Source: Rachicladosporium sp. CCFEE 5018
Taxonomy: Eukaryota; Ascomycota; Dothideomycetes; Cladosporiales; Cladosporiaceae
DNA: 64,000 nucleotides
Direction of reading: 5' to 3'
Assembly: GCA_002077045.2 (NCBI GenBank)
Contig: KZ111142.1
Coordinates: 124,001 to 188,000, forward strand
Made by a program: the position numbers and the translations under genes. Below, piece by piece: positions 1 through 10,200 of the stretch (the stretch's first letter is position 1; the number at the start of each line of letters is the position of its first letter). The notes under the pieces are model-generated. The model had not been told where the DNA came from, did not search any database, and worked only from the letters and a program-made list of their open reading frames with translations.

Positions 1-240
1 GGACGCGGGGCTTGCCTTTGCGGGATTTGGAGGATTCGCCGGCTTTGGGGGAGAGCCAGTCGAGGGTGCTGGGGGTGGAGGAGAAGGGGCGGAGGTTTGT
101 TGGTATGAGGGAGTGGAAGAGACCTGGGGTGTTGTCAGCTCGGGGGAGGGGAGAGGTGGTGGAGGGGGGAACGCACAGCGAGGTCGCGGGGCGGAGAAGA
201 TGTGGGAGGGGTGGAGGGGGGAGATGTGCTTGGCTGCCAT
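1..240 (-). CDS. Mitochondrial large-subunit ribosomal protein uL16m-like, N-terminal part (cut by window edge)
   Basis: The minus strand encodes a mitochondrial-style N-terminus. A segment reading RPFSSTPSTLDWLSPKAG, then a basic KSRKGKPRV run, resembles the start of fungal mitochondrial L16 proteins, where a DWL/P...KGRP run precedes the conserved TGG core; that core would lie beyond the window edge. This would be a structural protein of the mitochondrial large ribosomal subunit. The first ATG (238-240) opens a frame (MAAKHISPL) one base out of register with the RPFSST frame, and the stretch between is C-rich with homopolymer runs. A small 5' indel, a sequencing error or a different start is therefore likely. 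The family is inferred from a short N-terminal stretch only. Confidence 0.45.
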   Translation of the reverse strand, partial: MAAKHISPLHPSHIFSAPRPRCAFPPPPPLPSPELTTPQVSSTPSYQQTSAPSPPPPAPSTGSPPKPANPPNPAKASPAS

Positions 241-488
241 TGTGAAGAGCGTATGCAACGCTGGATAGCACCGTCGTGCTGTTATGCTCACATCTTTGCC
301 ATTCAATGCGGTCTCACGAAGATCGGATGTCGGACTCGGCGATACTTTGTGCCGAAAGTGATCGCGTCACGAACGCGTTCGAGCAGCTGCAGTGAATGGC
401 AGAGACGGTGGTGTGAGCTGTAGGCAGCATTGCCGCCATGTCGTACTGACGAGACCGGAGATCACCCAACACACTCATTCAACCAACC
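241..488. promoter_or_regulatory. Divergent promoter region between uL16m-like gene and RFC1
   Basis: About 250 bases separate the start codons of two head-to-head genes, so they must share this upstream region. The sequence just before the RFC1 ATG is CA-rich (caaccaacc), as is common in fungal leaders. No clear TATA box is visible. Confidence 0.5.
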
Positions 489-3400
489 ATGCCATCCGAC
501 ATCCGCTCCTTCTTCGGCGGCAAGCCCGCAGCTGCAGTCCCCGAACCCCCAAAGGAGAAAGAGACTAAGAAACGAGGCCGAGCTCGGAAAGTGGTAGACG
601 ACGATGACGAAGACGAGCCCCCCCCTAAGAACCCTGCAGCAAGCAAGAAGAAGCAACCTGAGCCGGAGTCCGAACTGGAGGAAACAACAGCAGGCGACTT
701 CTTCGGCAAAGACAGTAAGCCCAAGCGAAGTGCTGCTACTGCAAGACCAAAGACCCGTGGTAAGCCAGCTGCAAATGATCCGGTGCCTCAGGTTATCATT
801 ACGAAGAATGGGAGTGCGAAGGGGATGCCGAATGGGAAAGGTTCGGCGAGGAGCAAGAAGACGACAAGCTATGTTGACATCAACGAGGATGACTTCCCGG
901 GTGATGCTCTGGAGGAGGACGCGGATGATGTGTTCAAGGTTGCTGCGAAGACAGGGAAGAAGTTGGGGGATGATTATGAGGAGGGGACGGATGAGGATGA
1001 TGAGAAGGTGCTGCAGCCACAGAAGGGGAGCAAGGCAAAGGCTGTCAATGGAAAGGCCGCGAGCAAGAAGGTTAAGGATGAAGATGGTGACTTTGACATG
1101 GCAGACACAGGGCCAGATGATGTGTCCGTCCTGCGTGACGACGACGAGCTGGAAGAGATTAAGAGTGCAAGGAAGCCAGCAACACCAGCATCAAAGAAGC
1201 GGAAGTCAGAAGCTCTGTATGATGGCGAGGAAGGTTTTGCTGAGGTTGAGCGCGATAAGAAGCGTGCTACACCTGTCAAGAAGCCTGTCAAGGCTGCTGC
1301 GACGAAATCACCTGCTGCCAAGAAGCAGAAGAAAGACGAGCCGAAGGAAGAGAGCGCAGCCATGAAAGCCATCTTCGACAGCATACCTACAATCGAAGCA
1401 CCGCCACCACCAGACAAGACAGAAGGCGAGGACGGCAAGCCCAAATTTCAATTCGGCCAGCACGCAAACTCAGCAATGCCAGCAGGTGCCATCGACATGT
1501 CGGACCTGCCACAAGGCGAGGAGAACTGCCTCGCTGGACTGAGCTTTGTCTTCACAGGCCAGCTGCAGCAACTCGGACGCGAGCAGGGACAGACGCTAGT
1601 CAAGCAGTACGGCGGGAAGATTATGAGTGCTCCCTCGAAGAAGACTAGCTATGTCGTGCTCGGTGAGGATGCTGGTCCGAAAAAGCTGCAGAACATTAAG
1701 CAGCATGCGTTGAAAGTTATCAATGAGCAGGGATTGTTCGAGCTTATCAAGCGGCTGCCTGCGAATGGTGGCGATTCTTCCGCAGCTGAGCAGCATGCGG
1801 CGAAGGTTGCTAAGGATGAGCAGAAGATACGGGATGATGCCGCAGAAATTGAGAGAGAGCAGCGTGCAAAAGCTGCTGCCGCTAAGTCAAAGCCAACCAC
1901 GAACGGCACCTCATCATCTGCTACCAGCAAGGGCAGGGCAGCTGCCAATGGTCCAGACAGCCGGCTTTGGACTGTGCGCTACGCACCCACCCAGCTGACT
2001 CAGATCTGTGGCAACAAGTCGCAAGTCGACAAGCTGGCTCGCTGGCTCCGAGCTTTTCCCAAGTCTCAGCGCACCAAGTTCAAGCTGCCTGGACCAGATG
2101 GCAGCGGTACTTTCAGAGCCGTTATGATCCATGGTCCTCCAGGCATTGGTAAAACTACCGCCGCCCATCTGGTAGCCAAGCTCGAAGGCTATGACATCGT
2201 CGAGACCAACGCCTCGGACACGCGCTCGAAGAAGCTGATCGAAAGCGGCATGAAGTCGATTCTCAGCACCACCTCTCTCAACGGCTACTTCGCCCACGAC
2301 CCCAGCGAAGTCGACGCAGGCAAGAAGAAGATAGTTCTCATCATGGACGAAGTCGATGGTCTCTCAGCCGGTGATCGCGGCGGTGTAGGTGCTATAGCAG
2401 CCATGGCGAAAAAGTCCCAGATCCCTATAATCCTAATCTGCAATGAGCGCAAGCAGCCGAAGATGAAGCCTTTCGACTTCGTGACCTACGATCTGGGCTT
2501 CCGTCGCCCGACAACAGACATGATACGCAGTCGGATCTCCACGATCGCCTTCCGCGAAGGCATGAAGCTGCCTCCTAATGTTGTCAATGCTTTGATCGAA
2601 GGGACAGGAGCAGATATCCGCCAAGTGATCAACATGATCTCCACAGCCAAACTTGACTCCGCGAACCTCTCCTTCGAACACGGCAAAGACATGTCCAAAG
2701 CGTGGGAGAAACATATCATCCTCAAACCCTGGGACATGGTCGGTAAGATCTTGGGAGGTGGGTTATTCAATGCTGCCAATAAGAGCAGTCTCAACGACAA
2801 GCAAGAACTCTACTTCAACGACCACGAGTTCGCGCCCCTCATGCTGCAAGAAAATTACCTACACACCCAACCACAGCGAGCAAATAAGTTCTCGGGAGAT
2901 GCGAAGCGGCATAAACTTGCTATCCTAGATCTCTCTTCGCGGGCAGCAGACGCCATTAGTGACGGCGACCTCATCGACCGCATGATCCACGGCTCGCAGC
3001 AGCAATGGAGTCTCATGCCCGCGCACGCCATGGCTTCATTCGTCCGCCCTGCCTCCTTCGTCTACGGCTCCATGGCCGGCCATCGCACAGCGTTCACAGC
3101 CTGGCTAGGCAAGAACTCCAACCAGAGTAAGCTGATGCGGATGGTGAAGGAGATCCAGGGGCACATGCGCTTAAGATGTAGTGGAGATCGGTATGAAGTG
3201 CGGCAGAGCTATGTGCCGATTCTGTTTGAGCGGTTGGTGAAGAGGTTGGAGAGGGATGGGAAGGAGGCTGTGCCTGAGATTATTGAGTTGATGGATGAGT
3301 ATTTTCTTACGCGCGATGATTGGGATGCGGTGCTTGAGCTTGGCGTGGGTCTGGCTGATGCTGAGACGGTCAAGATTGAGAGTCAGGCGAAGGCGACGTT

Positions 3401-3811
3401 CACGAGGCTGTACGGCCCCCTCCGCCATTATCCTCCTTCTGCATTCTTGCTAACGGTGCGTTCAGATACAACGCGCAATCCCACCCACTCCCCTTCCTCA
3501 AAGCCTCACAGATCGCTGCGCCACTCAAAGCTTCGGCGAAAGACAAGCCAGATCTGGAAGAAGCTATTGAAGCTAGCGAGGATGAGGCGCTCGAGGAAGT
3601 CGAGCCGAAAGACGACGAGGACGGTGAGGTTGATTTGAGTAAGGATAAGTATGTTAAGGTGCCGAAGAAGAAGAAGGCGCCTGCTGCGAAGGCGAAGGGG
3701 AAGAAAGTGTCCGCGGCTGAAGAGGACGACGATGAGGACGAGGAGGTCAAGGCGAAGGGCAAGGCGAAGGCGAAGGCTAAGGCGCCGGCGAAGGGGAAGG
3801 GGAAGAAGTGA
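489..3811 (+). CDS. RFC1: Replication factor C large subunit
   Basis: Large subunit of the clamp loader that opens and loads PCNA onto primer-template DNA in the nucleus. Two exons, 489-3409 and 3466-3811, give 1088 residues (yeast Rfc1 861, human 1148). The intron (3410-3465) has a gtacgg donor, gctaac branch and ttcag acceptor; splicing restores the expected acidic-to-basic tail, whereas reading through gives an unrelated end. The N-terminus MPSDIRSFFGGK is the degenerate PIP-like motif typical of RFC1. A long charged disordered region precedes a BRCT domain (about 348-425). The AAA+ module carries Walker A GPPGIGKT (549-556) and Walker B with D620-E621, followed by the RFC1 C-terminal domain and a lysine-rich tail. 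All core motifs look intact. Confidence 0.95.
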
Positions 3812-4516
3812 GCGATCCTGCCGCGCGAGGTCTAAGGGCAACGTGAGAAGACCGCAGTAACAGCCTGCGGATGTCGACGCTGCGTATAGACGCACAGAGA
3901 TGTATATATATACCACTCTGGGAAGGAGACCTGTGACTGCATACACCAGTGAGAGAACCTCTACACCCCGGACCAGCACTAGACCCACCGAGCAAGACCC
4001 CAGAGCCCCACGTGAGCAAAGTGGATACCACAGGACGAAGTGGATCTCGCATCCCCCACATCTGCGGGGTTCGACAAAATCCACACCAGAACCAACATCA
4101 CCCGCTAAACGTCACCCGGCCCAAACAGCAGCAGCCAGACGAGATCCCCTCGACATCTGCCGTGCTTTCGCGGCCGTCACGATCTCGCTACACGATGCGG
4201 GTTAGATCCACCTGTCTCCGCAATCTTGTGGGGATCATGGGTGTGGTAAGTGGAGTCTCTTTGGTGTTTGATTGCCGAAGAGTGTGTTAGGCGTGCGATG
4301 CGCGTGGTTTGATATAGAAATGGTTGGACGCGGTTCGTAAGTTGCTCGTCGTTATTTCCTCAAGTCTTGCCGCCTCTGTCTCCATTACCTGTAGGATCGG
4401 AACAAAAGCCGATACCAGGGAATCGTAGAGGAGGTTTTACTGTGCGCGATTCGGTCCTCGGTGTTTCGCCACGGGTATAACAGTACTGGTAGCACATATC
4501 TCAAGGATCACAAACC
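3812..4516. other. Intergenic region, RFC1 3' flank and monooxygenase upstream
   Basis: No credible gene. A TA-repeat (3903-3912) lies just after RFC1, some 600 bases before the next start codon, so it is more likely part of the 3' flank than a TATA box. Confidence 0.5.
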
Positions 4517-6539
4517 ATGTCCGCCGTACCCAATGTGCCCGAGGCGCTACAGCACACAGGTTCCACCGCGCCGGATGCCGCAAGCCAACATGTCCTGAGG
4601 AGCAAACAGGCTACCGCCGAGGAACTCTCACGAGTAGACTCCAAGGCTACTACCAACGGCTACCATGCGACCAACGGCACGAAACCGGCATGGCAGCTGC
4701 ATGATGCGCCGATTGAGAATCAGCGGCCGATCAAGGTGATTGTTATTGGGGCTGGGTATTCGGGGATCTATGTGGGGATACGAAGTAGGTTGTTATCTTC
4801 GGAGAGGCAGTGTATACTTCAGGGCTGACGTTGGTGGCAGTACCTGAGCGCATAGCGAATTGCGAGCTTGTGATCTACGAGAAGAACGGGGGAGTGGGTG
4901 GGACATGGTGTGTAATGACTTACCCGTTGCCTTGGATTCATCGATCTGATCTGAGTTCAGGCACGAGAACCGCTACCCAGGTGCTGCATGCGATGTACCT
5001 TCGCACTCATACCAGTTCTCCTTCAACCCAAAGCACGACTGGTCGGCGCTGTACGCTCCCGCAACAGAGATCCGGCAATACCTCGAATCCACTGCAAAGA
5101 AGTACGGCGTCGAGCGCTTCGTCAAGCTAAGACACGAAGTCACGGACTGCAGATGGGACCAAGGCGAGGGTAAGTGGCATGTGAAAGTCCGACAGCCCGA
5201 TGGCGCGATTATCGAGGACACCTGCGATATGCTCGTCAGTGCTCGCGGGAATCTCAACAACAAGCAATGGCCGAGCATCGATGGATTGCGGAGTTTCGAG
5301 GGCGAGATTATGCACTCTTCGGATTGGAACCAGAACTATGACTTCAAAAATAAGCGGATCGGCGTCATTGGTCTGGGGAGCAGTGCGATACAGATCATCC
5401 CAAAACTGCAGCAGGTCGAAGGCGCCAAGCTTTCATGCTTTATTCGTGGACGAACATGGATCTCACCTCCGCTTGGCCAGCACAGTCAGGATGAGCTCGG
5501 CTTAGAGTCAATCTATTTCAACAAAGACCAGATCGAGTCCTTCAAGCGCGATCCTCAGGCATGGATGAAGTTCCGAATGAAGATCGAGGCGGACGCCAAC
5601 AACGTCCACTCCATCACACTGAAGGGTACTGAGATGCAGAAGGGCGCGCAGGCGATGTTCGAGCAAGGCATGCGCGATCGGCTGGAGAAGAAACCGCATT
5701 ACTTTGAGCGACTAAAGCCGGGGTTCTCGCCTGGCTGCAGACGCTTGACGCCGGGTCCTGGCTTCCTCGAGGCGCTAGTGGAGGATAACGTCGACTACGT
5801 CAAGGAGCAAATCACTCGCATCGAACCCAAGGGCGTCGTAACAGCCGACGGCACCCTCCACGAAATCGACGCCCTAATCTGCGCAACAGGTTTCTACGCT
5901 TCCTCCGCCCCACCCTTTCCAGTAACCGCTCTAAACAACACAACCCTGCAAACTCACTGGGCAGATCGCGCAACAAACTACCTCTCCCTCGCAACCGACA
6001 ATTTCCCAAATATGCTCATGATGCTCGGCCCCAACGGCGCCATAGGCGAAGGCTCCCTGACAATGATGATAGAATCCACTGGCGACTACGTGATCAAAGC
6101 GCTGCGGAAACTCCAAAAAGAACGAATAAAATCATTCGTCATCAAGCCCGCGCGCGTGCGAGATTTCCTGCAATACGTCGATACGTATTTCCGCGGCACG
6201 GTCTTCTCGGAGCAATGCCAGTCGTGGTACAAGAAAAACGGCAAAGGGCAGTCCGGCGACGTTGTCACGGGGTTGTGGCCTGGCAGCACGCTGCATTGCA
6301 TTGAGGCGTTGAGGAGTCCGAGGTGGGAGGACTTTGAGTGGGAGTATCGGGAGGAGGAGAATGGGGCGGAGGTCAATCAGATGGGGTGGTTGGGGAATGG
6401 GTGGGGGGTTACGCAGTTGAGAGAGCCGGTGAGGACGGAGGATTTGTCGTTTTATTTGATGGATGAGTTTCAGGATCCGCCTGTGGAGGGGAGGCCGGAG
6501 GAGAAGGAGAGCTTAAGGATTAGGCCGTGGAGTTATTGA
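4517..6539 (+). CDS. FAD-dependent Baeyer-Villiger-type monooxygenase
   Basis: Flavin and NADPH-dependent monooxygenase, likely inserting oxygen next to a ketone; the substrate cannot be read from sequence. Three exons (4517-4784, 4841-4907, 4961-6539) give 637 residues; the introns are 56 and 53 nt. The first Rossmann motif is GAGYSG (78-83). Across the second splice junction sits the family run GGTW...NRYPGAACDVPSHSYQFSF. The Baeyer-Villiger fingerprint F-x-G-x3-H-x3-W is matched exactly (about 224-234, FEGEIMHSSDW), and the NADPH-binding GLGSSA follows at 249-254. The roughly 75-residue N-terminal extension is low complexity. The frame is open, so the gene looks functional. No biosynthetic-cluster partner is adjacent. 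Confidence 0.88.
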
Positions 6540-7200
6540 GGGGGGGGGTGGTATGACACACGGTTTGTTGGACTGCTACAGGATGTTGCACTTTAACCCT
6601 AGTCGCTTCGGCAGCTGTGGCGAGTGCCGAGCTATTTTAGATTGTGTCTCACCCTGATCCCTGCCCTGAAGAACTTCATGATGGCGGGCATTGCCAGTAT
6701 CGAGTCGACAGGCATCAAAGCTGGAACCTAGAAACAGTGTTTCGCGAGAGTACTGCGACGATCAACCTGGTCCCGTGCCATCGAACTCCTCAGAAGTGAG
6801 ATGGCGATGTTGTACAGGACAGAATCGCGTGTTCACATGCGAGAAACAGGGATGGTGATGCACATCTCCCGCTAGCAGTGCTCGCGTCGGAGTTGGAACT
6901 TTGCGGTTCCTACATGGGACTGCCTTGTCGCAGAGTATTCTATTCGGCTGCTCGCGTCGTGCAGTGCTCACTGTGAAGCATCGATCCCGTTAGGAGCGGC
7001 AATACTTCTCGTGTGCAAGTGGATATTCTCCGAGCCACGCGACACCATAACGTTTTAGCCACGCGCCATACCCGCATCCCCTTGGCTTCAACGTCCGACC
7101 TTCCAGTGCTTCATATCGCATTCCACACGCATAATGTATACACTCGACTGCTAGTCGCAGTCAATCACACTCGCTACATCTCCCCAACTTTACCGGCAGA
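6540..7200. other. Intergenic region upstream of DOCK gene
   Basis: No coding signal. The last 100 bases before the DOCK start are C/T/A-rich, like a fungal 5' leader. No confident core promoter motif was seen. Confidence 0.45.
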
Positions 7201-10200
7201 ATGCCCTGGCGGCCCCTCCCCTCCGTCGCCTTCGCCATCTGCACATACCCCTTCAATGCCACTCAACTGCAGGACCTGCCCCTACAGGTCGGCGACCACA
7301 CCTACATCATTGAGCAAGGCGGCAAGAGCGGCGACTGGTACAGAGGCTATCTCGTAGCTTCACCCTCATTACTGGCTGGTCTCAACAAAACCGGCGGCCA
7401 GCAGCTCGAGCACCGCGTCTTTGCTGGCATCTTTCCGCGAAACTGCGTGGAAGTCAGAGAATTTCTTGGCAAGGAGGCAGTCAGCAGTGATGGAGCGCCG
7501 AAGACACCTCCAACGCCGCAGACGCCTGGGGTGAATGGTGAGGACGAGACGGAGATCAGAGAGAGGCGGAAGAGTCAGAAACTGCAGGCGCGTCGGCTGA
7601 GTAGGGCGTTGAGTCGCAAGCGAAGTCACAGAAGCGTGGGAGATAAGCCGAAATTGCAGACGCCGGACTTGACGCAGGATCCTGTGCCGCGGAGTCCTGG
7701 AGTGGCTAAGCCTGCTGCGCCTGTGCCTTTGCTAAGAGTGGGGGATGAGACAGGGCAGAGCGCAGAGGAGCCGCTGGTTGATGAGATTGCGTCCTGTCTG
7801 CGGGAGTGGCATGATGCGAGACTACATGAGCTGCTTTTGGCAAGGAAGTACAATTGTCTGGGTGAGGTTCAAGACTTGATCAGAAGACTGGACGTCAATC
7901 GCAAGCAGTTGATGCATGATGTGATGACCTCAAAGGAGCTGAGTAAGCTACGCGAGGACGCTGTCTGGGATCTGGTGGCAGGCAACAAGCTCTTGAGCGA
8001 CGAGGTGATTGTACGGAGTCCGAATGACAAAGGAAGGATCTTGACTGCAGAGGACTCGGTGATTGAGATGACGAAGCAGCAGGCGAACATGAGCATACTG
8101 GATCGACCGCCGAAGCCGCCGCTGGATATACATATGTTGTATCACGTTCTCGTCGACGTCAAGACATTCGTGTGCGAGCAGTCAGACACGCAAGCGAGCT
8201 TGCAGGTTTCCGTGTACTCCAAGGTGGCTGGCGAGAAGCCACGACCTCTGACGGAAAACTTCACGATCTCTACGCCTTTGTCTGAAGCCGAGACTAAGAG
8301 TCCGGAGGAGCAGGCGAAGACTTTGTTCGTGGGGCTGAACGCCATTGATCTGTCGATTGGTAATCAAGCTGGCAGTGTGTATCTGGTCTTCAAGCTGCTC
8401 CGAGAGGAGCCTGTACGGACCCGTGCAACTCAGGAAAGTAGTGGCCACCAGCACCAGGCCTCTACGTCGAGCAATGTGCAGCCTCGCAATAGCCTCAGGA
8501 CACGACGAAGTATGTTTGGTAGTCAAAGGAGATCGAACGACGCGAGGCCGAATACCGCGAACGAGGCCGAGCGTCCTGAGACAGGCATGTCGAGTGGAAC
8601 GGTGTCTGATCAGTCTTCCGTGAAGGACGGTAAGACTGTCAAGCGGACAATCGGTGTCGGCGTTGTCGACATCAGTGACTTGACTCGCAAGCAGTCCGAA
8701 ACGAGATCAAAGGTCACGATGTGGGGGCCAGCTCATTCATTCGATGCTCGAGGCGACGAAGGTGAGGACTGGCAGGAGATCGTCCGTGAACTTGGCCGCA
8801 GCGTCACTCATGGATACACGAAGCTGGAATTGGTGAAGCGATTTGATGTCTCGACTACCGTCTTCGCATCTGCTGACCTCGACACCCTCGTACGGACGAC
8901 GCCTACGTTGTTGTATAACATACACCCGACCCATAAGCTCGGGTTCTCTGGTGCGCCGGACCAACCTAGAAGCGACATATACCTCACGCTGACTGAGCCC
9001 ATGATCCCTCGACACGCCCACCTGCAACATTCCAAATTCGGATCTGTGCCTCTCAATCAGCGATGCAACACAGCACTCGCGAATCTGCAGCTTACACTGG
9101 AAGTCCGCAAAGCAGATGGTGAGCGCGTAGAGGAGTGTATCTTCACCTCTTCCAATCACCAAGGTCACACAGCCTGGCGCACTACAGCAGTCGAGCGTGG
9201 CGAGAGCTGGAACCAGACTATCAGACTTGCGATCCCGGCCGAGGACGTGCCTGGGAGCCACATTGTTATGAGCATTGCGGACAGCCCTAATTTCCCTTTC
9301 GCGCTCGCATGGATCCCACTGTGGGAGACCGAAGCCTTCGTACGCGATGGTGACCACTCAGTCGCATTGTACGTGTACGACGAGTATAGCTCAAGTATGA
9401 TCGGCGGCAAAGGCGCCTACCTCGCACTACCGCCCTGGCACAACAAAGGCGACTTCACACAGGTATCTGCCGCGAGCGTGCTTCTGCGGACTTACCTGTG
9501 CAGCACGGAATACTCACAAGATCCCAGTCTGCTCGGCTTGCTTCGCTGGCGCAATTTTCACGGTGCCCAGCTCGTCGAGCTGCTCGAGCGCTTCCAGTAC
9601 ATTCCTGAGGTCGAGATCGTGAAGCTTCTTCCTGACGTCTTTCAATCGCTGTTCGAGATCATGGACGAGTATGCCAATAGTGAGGCATACGAAGACCTGC
9701 TTTTGTACAACTTTGTCGTCATCTTTGGCATTGCGAAGGATCGCCGCTTCGACTTGGGTAATGTTATTGAGCAGTATGCCACGACACGACACGACTGGCC
9801 GTATGCTAGCCAATGCTTGCTGCGCGCATTCCATCGCCTAATCACGAACCCCTTGGACCCTGAAGGCTCGCGAAAGCTGAGAGCGGCACTCAAGGTGGGG
9901 GACCAACTGCTACGACTCATCATCGAGACACGCAAGGAGACTACCGACGTGAATGGCACCGATACGAACGGGCATAGCGAGCGACATCCGACATTCTCAG
10001 AGGACCTTGGGAAGCTATTCGTTGCATTGATGGCGTTGATGCGCAATCCAATGCCCGTGCTCCTCGGCACACAGACTCTTGTCATTCAGCACTTTCACTC
10101 CTGGCTGCCTGAGCTCGAGTCTCTCATGTCGCCTTCCGATGTCCTGGAAGTCGCAACAGACTTGCTTGATGCTGGCGCCCATGCGCAGGGCAAGATGATC

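Noticed and set aside
3506..4084. Minus-strand frame opposite the RFC1 tail
   Set aside because: It is the mirror of the Lys/Glu-rich RFC1 tail and yields Leu/Arg repeats without homology.
8737..9357. 206-codon minus-strand frame inside the DOCK gene
   Set aside because: Antisense shadow of a long coding exon; no family resemblance, and the plus-strand DHR1 domain is clear.
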